64,000 bases of DNA from Coenobita brevimanus (Eukaryota > Arthropoda > Malacostraca > Decapoda > Coenobitidae): contig CM064732.1 of NCBI GenBank assembly GCA_032717465.1, positions 38,102,888 through 38,166,887 on the forward strand, written 5' to 3'. The notes beneath the pieces were generated by a model that was given only the letters and a program-made list of their open reading frames with translations, was not told the origin of the DNA and ran no database searches. The translations under genes were made by a program, and so were the position numbers. Every line of letters starts with the position of its first letter. The stretch's first letter is position 1. This document shows positions 44,413 through 60,096 of this stretch, in pieces.

Positions 44413-45219
44413 TTTTTTTTTTTTTTTTTTTATTTATTTTTTTTTTTATAAAGAAAGAAGGAGCCAAAGGCCAGGAGCCTGCATACTGTTCCTTCCAAGA
44501 AAAAAACAATACAAAAGAGAGCCAAATTCAAGATCCGTTAATTTCAAGATATCTGGACACACTGCTTTTGAAAGGCTGGAGATCATAGGAAGTAGGAAAT
44601 ACAGACAGAGGGAGACAGTTCCAGAGTTGACGTGTTGCATAAATGAAGGACTGGGAGTAACGGTTAACTCCTGCATTAGAGAGATGGACAGAAAAGGGAT
44701 GAGAGTGTGTTGCTAGACGGGTGCTATGCGCCCATCGTAGAGGTGGAGGGATGCAGGCAAACAGTTCAGAGGAACAGTGACCATTGAAGTAGCGATAGAA
44801 AAAAGATGAAGATGCAACAGTGCAGCGAAGAGGCAGAAGTTGAAGTGAGCCAGTAAGAGGAGGAGAGTTAATGAGACAAAAAGCATTTAACTCAAACCTG
44901 TTGAGAAGAGCTGTATGTGAGGAGCCTTCCCACACATGAGAGTTGTACTCCGCACAGGGGTGAATAAAGCCCGTGTATGAGGTCCACAACTGTGCAGGAG
45001 TAAAGAAGGTACGGAGTCGGCAGATTAAGAGCGTGGATGGACAAAGGGCCCCGAGACATGAAGTAATGTGGTGGTGGGATGAGGGTGTAGAAGCCACAGT
45101 TCGAGAGAAAAGAAGGCTTTTCTTGAAATAGAAACAGGATGGTAACAAAGAGAAATACTTGGCAGTCCAGTGCAAGGCTGGAAGAGAGGTTAACAGGGCA
45201 AAGTCTGAGTCTCAGAGAC
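44413..45219 (-). mobile_element. LINE-D fragment (second assembly copy)
   Basis: Identical 215-residue C-terminal RT frame at 44528-45175. The A-rich tail is a few bases shorter than in the first copy. Confidence 0.8.
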
Positions 45220-47384
45220 ATTTACTTGACAATCTGAAGTGTGGAAAAGGAAGAATATATTTAAGGTGGCAGATCACATGAAGAGGGAAAATATGGATAT
45301 CATAGGTGAGCAGTGTTTGAAGAATGATGTAGGAAAGGTTGTGGTGAACAGTGGGGATATTAAAGACACCAGGAGAGAGCATTACAGCTGGTTGTTGAAT
45401 GAGGAGTTTGACAGGGACAGGGGAAGGTTTGGAGCCAGCAGATCCAGTGTCTGACCCATGGCCTCTTATTGACGCTGCTACTCTGAGCAGAGCAATTGGT
45501 AGGATGCAGGTGGGGAAGGTAGCAGGTGTGTCTGGATTGACTGCTGCAATGTTGAAAGTCTCAGGAGATACAGGAGTGGGGTTAATCACTGACTTGATAA
45601 ATACGATTATATATGAGTGTGTTGTCCCAGATGATTGGCTGAAGAGTGTAATTGTAAATGTGTACAAGGGGAAGGGTGATGCCTTGGAAAGAGGGAATTA
45701 TAGAGGCATAAAGCTTTTGGACCAGGTAATGATGGTAATGGAGAGAGTTCTAGAAGGTATGATTAGAGAAAGAATGCATATTGATGAGATGCAGGTTGGG
45801 TTATGCCAGGTATAGGGACCACTGATGCCATATTCATTGTTTGACAGCTTCCAGGAAAGAAAGGGGAACTGTACTTCATTTTTGTTGATTTGGAGAAGGC
45901 CTTTGACAGAGCCCCTAGAGAGGTGGTGAAGTGGACAGTGAGAAAGCTTGGGACTGAGAGTGGCCAGTTAGGGTGCTTATGGCCACATATGTGGGTACCT
46001 GCACCCAGGTAAGGATGAGATATGAGTGACAAGTTTTCCATGAATGTTGGTGTGCATTAGGGATCAGTCTTGAGCCCCCCTGTTGTTTGGTATGGTACGT
46101 GAAGCCCTCTCACATGACTTCAGAAATGGTCTCCCATAGGATATGCTCTATGCTGATGATTTGGTGCTGATTGCAGAGAATGAAAAGGATGCAGAGGAAA
46201 GATTTCAAAGTGATCATATGTGGCATTAGGGCTTAAGAGTAAATGCAGATAAAACATAATTAATGGTGTCTAGGGCTGTTCACAGTACTGTCAAAGAAGA
46301 GGGTGAGTGGCCATGTACTATTTGTAACAAGGGCATGGGAAGTAATTCCATTTTGTGCAGTATTTGTGATAAATGAGTGCATAAGGGATATACTGGCATT
46401 AGAGGTAGACTGTGAGATTGTCCTGATTTTATGTGTGTGGTGTGTCGAGCATGTGGAGATTGTCAGGTGTGAATGGATTGAACTGCTGGTGAGTCTCTTG
46501 AGTGTGTGGAAGCGTTCTGTTATTTGGGAGACATGTTATTTGCTGGAGGTGGGACTGGAGCTAGCTCTGTGGCTAGAGTGAGGGTTGTTGGAAAAGTTCA
46601 GTGAGCTGTTGCCTATCCTGACATTGAGAGGATTCTCCCTCCATGATAAAAGATCTTTGTATGTGGCATGGGATAGGAGTGTAATGCTGTATGGTAGTGA
46701 GACCTGGGCAGTAAAGGAAACGGATATTTGTAGGCTCAGATGTACAGAAATAACAATGATTAGGTGGATGTGTGGTGCATCCCTGAGTTCGAGGCCTGGG
46801 GGTACTAGGTTTACGATGGAAGAGTTGAGAGGTAGGATGGGACTGGAGTGTATTGGTGTTGTGATGAGGAGAGGTAGATTGAGATGGTTTGGGCATGTGA
46901 AGAGGATGGGGGATGATAATTTGGTGCAGAATGTGAGAAATGTTAATGATAGGGGTAGGATAACGAGAGGTAAACTGAAAAAAGACCTAGGATGAGGTCA
47001 TTGAGTATGACCTCAGGGATAAGGGCCTAATCAAGGAAGCTGCCAGAGATCGAGCAGCATGGAGAGCTGCCATTAGGTGAGCATGTAAGCATGTTGAAGC
47101 CTTCAAAAGTGAAACAAAATGATAGATAGGTAGGTAGATGAATAGATAGATTGATAGCTAGATAGAGGTAGGTAAATATTTATATATAAGGCAAATAAGG
47201 GTAACACATGCCAGCATTTTCCTTTAATGTATTTCGCCAGATTTTTGTACAACTCACAAGGTCATCATCAGTGTACAGATGGAGAGTCCTACCATGGTGC
47301 ATAAACCCATTAAATTACTTAAGTTATGGATCTAAAGTTTACATAAAATTTTTTGTCTATGCTGCACACCTCAGTAAGCATAAG

Positions 47385-47744
47385 ATTTATCTATCTGTAG
47401 CCTGACTTCCTAATCTTGCAAAGGGTGGCCGCAGACAAAAACGCCTCCAAGTCGTTCTGTCACCCACCATTTGACTACCCTCCCCACAACTCACTCCCCC
47501 CTCCCTCATATACCTCTCAACTCCATCCCTCCACCTCTTCCTTGGTCTACACCTCCCTTTCCCTCCCTCCACCTCACCTACATACATCCTCTTAGTCAGT
47601 ATTTCATTCTCCATTCTCTCCACATGTCCAAACTACTTCAGTGTATTTCTCCTAATCTTCTCAACCACATCCACATCCACCCCACAACATTCCTTCACTT
47701 CTTCATTCATCAACCTGTCCCTCCATGTCACTCCACACGCTCCT
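47385..47744 (-). mobile_element. RTE1c 3' fragment (second assembly copy)
   Basis: Equivalent to 24491-24850, essentially identical. Confidence 0.85.
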
Positions 47745-47783
47745 AAGATTATACACCAAGAAATAGATTTGTTTAATTTCATT

Positions 47784-48335
47784 CTGCTTATAAAGGCTCC
47801 AGCATTCTTGCATGAGTCATTGGTGTTGATCTAATGGCGGATCTCCATGGTTCTCGATCTCGGGCAGCCTCCCTTTTCACTTTCTTATCCATTAGGTTAT
47901 AATCTTTTACCTTCATCCCAAGTCTTTTTCAGTCTGCCTCTCACAGCCCTACCCCTGATTTTCAGATTTCTAACCATGTGCACCCAGTTGTCTTCCTCCA
48001 TCCTCTCAACATACCCAAAGCCATTTCTCACCTTCTGCACCCAGTTGTCTTCCTCCATCTTCTCAACATACCCAAAGCCATTTCTCACCTTCTGCACCCA
48101 GTTGTTTTCCTCAGTCCTCTCAACATACCCAAACCATCTTACTCTACCCCTCCTCACCACGGCACCAATTTTCCAGTCCCATTCTTCCTCTTTACTCTTC
48201 GATCACAATCCTTGTCCCCCCAGGCCCCATATTCAAGGACACCCTATACATCCATCAAATCATTGTCATTTTTGTACATTTGAACTTATGAATATCCTCT
48301 TCATTTAATGCCTAGGTCTCACTACCACACAGCAT
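47784..48335 (-). pseudogene. PHD-RTE-3 fragment with 57-bp repeat (second assembly copy)
   Basis: Equivalent to 24890-25440; the 57-bp repeats start at 47978, 48035 and 48092. One extra C near 48150 changes the frame upstream of the repeat (MVRRGRVRWFGYVERTEE is readable here). Confidence 0.8.
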
Positions 48336-48552
48336 AACACGCCTAATACTGATATTGTGATATTCTAATAATGTGGATATTTGTCTGATTTCTTTTATAA
48401 TTTTAGTACTTTGTGTTATTAAACATTGAGGTTGATGAGATATGTTTTCCCCAAACTAGTCACCTTTAATAAGTATGAAGTGAAACATCATCTTCATTCT
48501 TCTTGGCTGACTTTATAAGATTCCTCGTGGGTACCTCTGTCGTGGAGACTGC

Positions 48553-49320
48553 ACAGTGATCCCTCTATTATCCGAAGTTATAGAGCCAAAGGTATGTCCT
48601 GGCAGTGGCTCCATCCCCTGGCCCCCCTTCTTACATAACCAAGCTTTGAAAGCCAGTGTAACAGGCCACTACAGTACATCATTCAGCACTTGTTCCTGTT
48701 GTTTAACACTGCTCTGTCTGGTCAAGCACACCTAAAAATGCTGTGGGCACACAAACCATAATGGGAAAATGTAATACAATCATGGTGAAATAGAATATAA
48801 TCATGGTACAGTACAGGAAGCTAGATTAAAGTCATCATCAGCACGCACAATTCAACCATCCTCCATTAGTCTTACCCAGGATCTCCTGCTTCTCCAGAGT
48901 CAGCATTACCCTCTTTCTTTTCCCTGGTGGAGGGGCCGTCATCACACACCGTTGGAAGAGGAATGCAAGGAATAACAAGGCCCTAAGTAGGGAGGAAAAA
49001 ACACTGAAGCCACCACGTGTGCAGCCATAACAGCCATCTGAGAGGAGCCGTTCACTACAATGTCACTGTGCGGGAACTGAGAACGACCAAGGGGGTCTCT
49101 AGCGGTGCTGGGTGAACTACCCAGCCAAACAGGGTGACATCACTGGGGTATTCCTGCCTGGCCGGGTACAAAAATGTTTGCGCAGCCAAAATTTCCTCCC
49201 GGATGCATGCATTTTGTCTGGATAAAATGGAAAAATGCACGAATAATGGTTTCGAACAGCCAGATCACAGCATCCGGGTAATGGACTGTCAGGGTAATGG
49301 ACGTCCGGATTGTAGAAAGA
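48553..49320 (-). mobile_element. T3 deleted Tigger (second assembly copy)
   Basis: Equivalent to 25659-26425. Confidence 0.7.
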
Positions 49321-49321
49321 T

Positions 49322-52640
<3,319 letters not shown>

Positions 52641-52646
52641 TATATA

Positions 52647-53637
52647 CAGGTAAGCCCTTAATTCACGCGAGGGTTACGTTCCCAGACCCTTCACGTATGT
52701 GGTAAATTCACGTATACATTCTGCCCTTGTGTGCACATAATTACGCATGTCTACTAAGTATATTACATCTGAATAATACTGTTTATGCATTACATACACC
52801 TTATAAACTATAAGTATGAAAAACAACGAACGTAAGAAATTTAACACTGAAACCTGACAAGCACAAGCGTAGGTGGAGACACTTCAGCAGTCTAGTGTAC
52901 AAACCCTCACTGCCTCCCATATGCTACATTCTGCCTTCTTTATTGTCCAAACAGTTGACTCATTCACCCCAAACATACGGTTCCAAGCCAATCCACAGGC
53001 ATAGGTGGAGACACTTTAGCACAGACTGGTGCACTAGCCCTCACTGACTCCCGTATGCTACGTTCTGTCTTCTTTATTGTAAGAACAGTTGTCTCACCCC
53101 AAACACACGGTTCAGAGACAATTCACCATGAAGTCAATTCACCATCAAAACATGGGCGATTCCCTGTCATTCTATAATTATACTTATTATTGATTAATTA
53201 ATACTTTAATAACTAATTTTCAGGGAGATTTTATAACTCATATAAGTAAAAAACTAGTGTACTGTACTTGCTAAATAAACTGGTATGTGAATAAATGACG
53301 GGGAATCGTCCTGACGGGGAATTGTCTCCGACATTCCTCCCTTAAGTTTGTCCAGCACTTTAACTTTCTCTGTCAGCAACATCACTTTACGAGTCCGTTT
53401 TGGTGTGTTACCACATGCATCACTAGCACTATCCTTAGGCCCCAGGTTGGCAGACAAGACAAGCAATCACTGAAAGGCAGAAAAATAAGCCACAAATAAC
53501 GATTTGCGAGTCATGCATGGTTCGACCGTCGGAATCAAACTGACTGTGTGGACCGACCTCCCACAGTCCCAGGGATGTTCTGCCCAGAGACCCAATATAT
53601 CGTACCATAGCGTGAAAATTATTGTATCTTACCCTAA
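52647..53637 (-). mobile_element. T4 Tigger-like relic with M3-a (second assembly copy)
   Basis: Equivalent to 29754-30743, with a better preserved left terminus CAGGTAAGCCCTTAATTCAC directly after TA. The M3-a equivalent lies at about 53116-53330. Confidence 0.7.
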
Positions 53638-54125
53638 AATTATCATACAGGTAAATTTTCAATTAAAACAATGAATAAATTGTTCATTTTTAATTCATAG
53701 GTATTTTATGGTACAGTGAAATTACTTATTTAACATAGTTATGCAGAAAAAAATGATTGTTCTTAAAAATATTAGTCTCTACATTTTCATTGATTGCATT
53801 TTCATTCCGAGTCCGATGGGATACATAGGCCTACTTCGCTTTCTTCACACTCCTCTGAATACAAAGTCTGATTATTCATTCTGTTTAGCATTTCATGTGT
53901 TGGTTTAAATGCTGAGCAAGACATGCCTGATTCTTTGATGCACCAACCACCAAGTAAAGTTTGAACTTCTAAGTTCTTGACAATTATGGGGTCGGCCAGG
54001 CTTGGCCCTGACCTCCCATGGGACTGGGGGTGGAAAAGAATTTCCTGAGTGACTCAGGGGAAGCGTGGGTTACTGGGGTGTGGGCACAATGAACCTTGTG
54101 GCGGGAATACTGAGTGTTGTTAACG
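53638..54125. other. No recognised feature (second assembly copy)
   Basis: Equivalent to 30744-31231; nothing recognised. Confidence 0.5.
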
Positions 54126-56790
54126 ATCTATCTATTTATCTATTGCCAGACGCCTCAATCCCGTTTGGGGTGGCCACAAACAAATCGCCTCCAAGTCGCC
54201 CTGTCCCCCGCCATTTCACTCCCCTGCTCCCAACTCACACCCCCCTCTCTCATATACCTCTCCACCCCATCCCTCCATCTCATCCTCGGCCTCCCCCTCC
54301 CTCTTTCCCCCCTCCACCTCACTCACATACACTCTCTTCGTCAGTCTTTCACCCTCCATCCTCCCCACATGGCCAAACCACCTCAGTGTGTTTCTCATAA
54401 CGCTTCCTATCACATCCACATCAACACCACAATGCTTCTTTATATCCTCATTCGTCAGCCTGTCTCTCCATGTGACTCCACAGGCTCCTCTTAAATAACT
54501 CATTTCCATTGCTCTCACTCTTGACTTGTGTCCTTCCAGCAACGTCCAAGCTTCACTTCCGTACGTTAGAGTTGGTATCACAATACTGTCATGTAGTAAC
54601 TTTTTCACTTCCATGCTCACTTCCCTGTTTCTTATCGCTGCTTTCAAAGAACCAGCAACCTTTCTTCCCTGCTGTACCCTTTCACGCACTTCACCCTCCA
54701 AACCTCCATCCTTACTCATCACACTACCCAAGTACTTAAACGTACTCACATTTTCCAATTCCTCACCATCCAACCTCGCTGTACATTCACTGACTTCACC
54801 TGTCTCAAAGACCATCACTTTACTCTTCCCTACATTCACCTTTAGATTCCGTTTCTTACACACTCTCTCAAACTCATCCACCAAGCCTTGCAGCTCCCCT
54901 TCGTCTTCACTCAACAACACAGTATCATCTGCAAACAACAGTACAGGGAGTTTCCAAACACTATCCTCTCTCACCAGGGCCACTCCAACATCCACTACCC
55001 TACCTTGTACCTCTTTTATTACCCCATCCATGAAAAGATTGAACAACCATGGAGACATGACACATCCCTGTTTCAACCCAACTTTCAAAGAGAAAAATTC
55101 ACTTAGATCACCATCCACACACACTGCAGACTTCGCACCATCGTACATACTCTTCAAAGCATTCAGCAACTTCCCATCTACTCCATATATTCTTAACACT
55201 TTCCACAATCCTAGTCTATCCACCCTGTCATATGCTTTCTTCAAATCCATGAAAGCCGCATACAACTTCTTTCCCTTCTCTAGAAACTTTTCCACTAAAG
55301 ATCTAAGAATGAATATCTGATCTACACAACCTCTTCCCTTCCTAAAGCCGCCCTGTTCTTCTCCAACTAATTTCTCTGTTCTTTCTCTAACTCTGTCAAT
55401 AAGTATCCTACCATACACTTTTCCTATTATACTAAGAAGACAAATGTCCCTATGATTACCACACTTCTTTTTCCCCTTTTCCTTTGTACAAGGGAATAAT
55501 TATACCTGACTTCCAATCCTCCGGGACTCTACCTTCCTCCCAGGCCAATCTGCACATCTTCCACATCCATTCTACTACTATCTCTCCCCCATGCTTCAGC
55601 ATTTCACCACACCTCCATCAATTCCTGGGGCTTTCCCTGATTTAACTTTCTTCATTGCTTCCACAACTTCTATCCTACTGATTTCTTCCTGTCTTCTCAC
55701 CTCCCTCCTTCTCCCAACCATTCCCCAGCCACTTATACTCGCATTACTTCCATCCTCTACGTTCAACAATTCCTTAAAGTGTTCTCTCCATCTGCTCACT
55801 TTTTCTCCCTTCTCCACTAGTAATCTACCATTTTTATCTTTCACTTCCTTGCTAACTTCATTTCCACCCTGTCTTACTCTTTTCACCTCTCTCCAGAACA
55901 TTTTCTTACAGTCCCTCCACTTTACACTCAAATTCCTTCCAAATTCCTCATCCACTCTCTTCTTACTCTCTCTTACTAATCTTTTCACCTCTCTCTTTCT
56001 TTCTACATATAACTCTCTCTTCCGCCTCTCAACCTCTTCCACGCCCCTATTTCTCATCCATTCATTGTATGCTTTGTTCTTATGTGCCACAGCCTGTTTC
56101 ACCTCTTCAGTCAACCACGCTGTTCCTTGCACCCCCCTCCGTCTTCTCTTCCTTCCACACACCACATCACACGCTGCACATATTTCTTCTGTAAATATTC
56201 TACACACACCTTCCACATCCCCCATCTGCTCCAATTCATATTTGCCCAATCGTTCCTCCACTTCTCTCTTATACTCTGCCTTTTTCTCATCCTCTTGTAA
56301 CCTTTCCACTCTCCTTGCAACTACTCCTTCCTCTCGTCTTTCCCTTCTTCTATTCCTCCATCTTACTTGAACTTTAATTCTGGCCACCACCGAGTAGTGG
56401 TCAGAAAGTCCACTCCCCCAACTTCTGTAAACTCTTGCATCCAATATACATCTTCGCATCCTTTCATCCACACACACATAATCAATCATTGCCTTCCTTT
56501 CATTCAGTTCACCACCCACCCTTCTCATCACTCGCCATGTATACCTGTGGATCATTTTGTGCCTGAAGAGGGTATTGGCTATCATCAACCCCCTCCCAGC
56601 ACAAATGTCCACTAACGCACTCCCATTCTCATCTATCTCGGCAGGCACACCCCACTCACCAACTATTCCATCCACCTTCAGATTCCCAACTTTACCATTC
56701 ATATCACCAATCAAAAACACTCTCTCATTCCTTCCAAACTTTTCCATGCACACTTCTACATTTGTCCAGAACTCTTCTCTCACTCTTCTG
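54126..56790 (-). mobile_element. RTE2c (second assembly copy, cleaner ORF)
   Basis: Equivalent to 31232-33896. The minus strand reads 400 residues at 54216-55418, with LKQGCVMSPWLFNLFMDG and LLFADDTVLLSE (catalytic FADD intact). A second frame of 411 residues at 55596-56831 covers FLIGDMNGKVGN, GLSDHYSVVARIKV and GVQGTAWLTEEVKQAV. They are separated by the shared 2-bp loss near 55465 and a copy-specific 2-bp loss near 55612 (GIDGGVVKC). An extra C near 54309 disrupts the very C-terminus. It is closer to the subfamily norm than the first copy. Confidence 0.85.
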
Positions 56791-57006
56791 CAGTATATAT
56801 ACAAAAAATCTAGGGAAGCTGAAAGAGACAAAAATTATCGTATATTTTGAATGTGATATCATACATCGTACAAGCACCCCAAATTATAGTACATATACGA
56901 TAATTATCGTACGTAGAACATCCCTATCCCACACACACACACAGACATATATGTATGCACATGGGCAGCAGGTAGGCATTTTTATATTTTACTTATTTCT
57001 CTTCTA
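56791..57006. other. Spacer with 16-bp palindrome (second assembly copy)
   Basis: Equivalent to 33897-34112; ends in the TA target site of T1. Confidence 0.6.
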
Positions 57007-60000
57007 CAGTAATCACTCCAATATCCGACGTAATAGAGCCATTGGTAGGTCCGGTTATTGGTTTTGTCCGGATATTGGGGCCCCAGCTTATGGACTTGTA
57101 CTTATAGACCCTAACTCAGAGAAACACCTATACAACTCCCTCTGGACATGCATAGCACCTATTTAAGACCCAAATCACACTAATAAGGCACATAAATGAC
57201 TGAAATAAATCAAAAGAAACATAAAATGAGAGTTTAGAAGTATGTTCATACATTAATAAACATTCTGGTACTTATGGACCCTAACCTAGCCTAACTCAAA
57301 AAAACACATTCCTACTGCACATGCATGAGGTAAGTATAGTATGGAAAAAAGTACACTATGAAACATTCTGGTAAGTATAGTATGGAAAAAAGTACAGTAT
57401 GAAACATTCTGCCTACTTACAGCAAGTCCCTGGCCACCTCGATGAATAACCGCCTCCTCTCGGACTCTGACAGTAAGAAGGATTTCTTGAAGCACTTGCA
57501 GTACACTCTTCCTGAAGTCTTGCACTGAACTTAGTCAATAACTCACAGAAGTCCGTTCTCTTCACAGTGTTCACTTTAGTCCAAATAATGCTCCATTTTA
57601 ATTTTGTGTTGCACATTAACTTTTCCCATTCTTCTCAAAATTTCCGAAGGCAAAACAAAGAAGTCTATTTACGTTAAATTTAGTTTCCACTGAGTCTTTT
57701 CTCTCAACTCGAAAACCTTAACACAACACACCGTTTTTTTCACTGCACAACACTCAAAATTCCCGTGTGGTCTAGTGGAGAAGTTCTTGATGTTTATTCA
57801 CTGTCAGAGTTCGAGAGTATCACTGGCAGGCGACCAAGGGGTGCATCGCTGGGTCGTGGTGATGGTGTACCCACTGCAGAGGACTCTGAGGAAAGCCACA
57901 AACTCAGGTCGAGCGGTGACTCCACCGTGGCTGATGTGCTGGGCTGTGGCTCAGAGCATGAGGGCCTGTCTTGGGGAGGCAATGGAGTGGAGCCAGGGCT
58001 GGGCACAGCGGGGGTCACGGGCCTGAAAAAATTGTCAATCCTTGACTGACGCAAGGACCGACGATTCTGGCGATTGATGATGCGCTGCCTGAAAGCACGC
58101 ACTTCCTCCACGAGTCCCAAGGGCCCCATCTCCCTGTCGCAGTCCGGGTGTTCCAGGTAGTCTAGGACGAACTCTAGATGTTCCCGGAGTGCGCTCAGCT
58201 TGGGGATGGCTGGAGTGGTGTCCTGCTGAGAGGAGTCCGCATCATCGTCGCCTTCGTCGTCGGAATCTTCAAGGTCGGTACTGACACCAGTAACCGAAGA
58301 CACGATCTCGATATCAGACAACTTCTGATACCCAGGATTGCCCTCGTCGTCGTCCAACCACTCACGAACATCGTCCACATCAACATCGTCGCCGTGTGTA
58401 CGTAGCTGTGCATGGAAGTCATCCACGTCGAACCCTAGAAAATCGTACTCCACATCTGTTCCGAGAAGCAGACGAGACCAACCATTTTCAAGAGTTTTCA
58501 CAGGGACTTCCTTCCATGCACTAGCCCAGTTGTGCAGCGCAGACTTGATGTTGTAGCGGCGAAGGTTTTCCAAAGTCCGCTTGCCTCGTGTGTCCCATCC
58601 TTCCCTGCGCTCGTCCTCGTCCTTGAGAACAACCATCACCTCGTCCAGGAACTTCCGACGGTACAGGCGCTTTGTTGCCACGATCAGTCCTTGGTCCATG
58701 GGTTGAATGAGAGCAGTCGTATTAGGTGGCAGAAACATGCACCTAATACGGCCATTCTCAGCAACCAAGTCCTTGTTGCACGGGTGGGCAGGTGCATTGT
58801 CGAGCAGAAGGAGAGCCTTTACCTGGTCGCGTGGGATTCCCAGTGTCTTCGTCTGGTACTGGATGACCTCCCTGACGAAGTGACGGTGAAACCAGTCTTT
58901 GAAAATCACAGCTGTGAACCATGCTTTCAAAGAATGGTACCAGACGACAGGAAGGACATCCATCACCCCACGAAGGCACCGAGGCTGCTTTGCATGGCCA
59001 ACAACAACGGGCTTAAGCCGGTGCATGCCGTTAGCACTGGCACAACACAAAGCAGATATCTGTTTCTTGGAAAGCTTGCGGCCAGGTACACGCTTCTCCG
59101 TCTCCTCGGCTAGAGTGTTCGTTGGCAGCGAGCGATAGAATAGGCCAGTTTCATCAGCATTGTAGACTTGACCGAGAGTTAGGCCCTCCCTGTCGATCAA
59201 GCCTTTCACCTTGTGCTGAAACTCGTCACCTCCATCCTCGTTAGCGTCCAGTGCTTCGCCATGTGCTTTACGGTTAGTAAGGCCATGTTGCAACTTGAAC
59301 GCGAAGAGCCAACCCTCGGATGCCTTGAAGTCTAGGGTGTCGTGAAGCCTTGCGAACTTCTCAGCAGCAGCCTTCAGCTCCGTTCCACGTACCATCACAC
59401 CAGCTGCACGTTGCTGTTGGTACCAAATCAACGTGGATCGGTCGATTTTTGGAAACTTGAGGGTAAACATAACCTTCCTTTCCACATTGCGTTTGCTTCT
59501 TGATGAGAAGTCAGCCGTGTACTGCATGAGTTTGTCTCGGGAACGTTTGATATCGAACAAAGTCGACCGGGCCAAGTTGTACTCACGGAGAATACGGGAA
59601 GAAGACCAACCCGCATCCACTTTCTCCAATATCTCCCTCTTCTTCTCCAGAGTCAACACCACTCTCTTCCTTTCCTCAGGTGGCGGGGCCATCATCACAC
59701 ACACTAAGAGGAGGCCCGAGAGCAGCAGGAGGCCCTACAGCAGGTAGGGCTCCACCACAAAAGCGATCACGTGGGCAGCCATTACGAAGACCATACGTTC
59801 ACTCGCGTGAGAGACAGGCGGGAAGTGGGGAGGATGGAGCGGTGCTCTATCAGACGTCGGAGGAATGGCGCACCAAAACAAAGCTCTCCCGCGGCGCGCG
59901 CGGCAAGTTCAAATTACGGACGGGAAAAAATCTTTTTATTTTTTTATTTTTTTGGTTTTCGGACCATTTTGGGAATGTTGGATCCCAGGACGATTAGGTC

Positions 60001-60053
60001 CGGATAGTGGGGATGTTCGGTTATTGGGCGTCTGGATATTAGAGTAATTACTT
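57007..60053 (-). mobile_element. T1, complete Tigger/pogo-type DNA transposon
   Basis: The left end CAGTAATCACTCCAATATCC follows TA at 57005-57006. The right end, read as its complement, is AGTAATTACTCTAATATCC plus AGACGCCCAATAACCGAAC, running into (TA)n. About 3.05 kb with one transposase gene on the minus strand. TA target, CAGT terminus and a CENP-B-like HTH plus DDD transposase define the Tigger branch of pogo. A 42-bp unit (GGTAAGTATAGTATGGAAAA) is tandemly doubled at about 57330-57413 in the 3' part. Confidence 0.9.
57794..59704 (-). CDS. Tigger transposase, intact DDD type with PCNA-binding-like motif
   Basis: 636 residues without interruption. The ATG at 59702-59704 gives MCVMMAPPPEE; MMAPPP three codons later is an equally good start, because T2 has Val at the first position. 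Domains: CENP-B_N/Psq helix-turn-helix at 13-60 (RVVLTLEKKREILEKV, SRILREYNLARSTLFDIK); second CENP-B-like HTH at 85-145 (STLIWYQQQRAAGVMVRG, FKASEGWLFAFKLQHGL); DDE_1 catalytic domain at about 178-400. The three acids are D184 (YNADETGLFYR), D302 (LLLDNAPAHP) and D337 (IQPMDQGL), giving D302-34 residues-D337. An acidic tail (440-495) precedes QSRIDNFF at 553-560, a match to the PIP-box consensus Q-x-x-I-x-x-F-F. It should bind the terminal repeats and cut and paste at TA. Length and motifs are normal for Tigger; activity is plausible but unproved. Confidence 0.92.
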   Translation of the reverse strand: MCVMMAPPPEERKRVVLTLEKKREILEKVDAGWSSSRILREYNLARSTLFDIKRSRDKLMQYTADFSSRSKRNVERKVMFTLKFPKIDRSTLIWYQQQRAAGVMVRGTELKAAAEKFARLHDTLDFKASEGWLFAFKLQHGLTNRKAHGEALDANEDGGDEFQHKVKGLIDREGLTLGQVYNADETGLFYRSLPTNTLAEETEKRVPGRKLSKKQISALCCASANGMHRLKPVVVGHAKQPRCLRGVMDVLPVVWYHSLKAWFTAVIFKDWFHRHFVREVIQYQTKTLGIPRDQVKALLLLDNAPAHPCNKDLVAENGRIRCMFLPPNTTALIQPMDQGLIVATKRLYRRKFLDEVMVVLKDEDERREGWDTRGKRTLENLRRYNIKSALHNWASAWKEVPVKTLENGWSRLLLGTDVEYDFLGFDVDDFHAQLRTHGDDVDVDDVREWLDDDEGNPGYQKLSDIEIVSSVTGVSTDLEDSDDEGDDDADSSQQDTTPAIPKLSALREHLEFVLDYLEHPDCDREMGPLGLVEEVRAFRQRIINRQNRRSLRQSRIDNFFRPVTPAVPSPGSTPLPPQDRPSCSEPQPSTSATVESPLDLSLWLSSESSAVGTPSPRPSDAPLGRLPVILSNSDSE

Positions 60054-60096
60054 ATATATATATATATATATACATACAGTATATATACTGTATATA
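60054..60096. repeat. (TA)-rich spacer with perfect palindrome between T1 and T2
   Basis: (TA)n followed by ACAGTATATATACTGT (about 60075-60090, a perfect 16-bp palindrome), then TATATA up to the T2 terminus. The CAGT and ACTG at its ends resemble Tigger termini. Confidence 0.8.

Larger units (their letters stand above)
42490..47130 (+). mobile_element. PHD-RTE-2 (second assembly copy)
   Basis: Endonuclease remnants near 42700-43060, RT blocks at 45239-45815 (VADHMKRENMDII, DDWLKSVIVNVYKGKG) and the C-terminal part at 46585-46995. From about 42700 on it is nearly identical to the first copy, apart from a one-base insertion near 45420 that breaks the RT frame (REGLEPAD becomes RGRFGASR). Confidence 0.85.
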
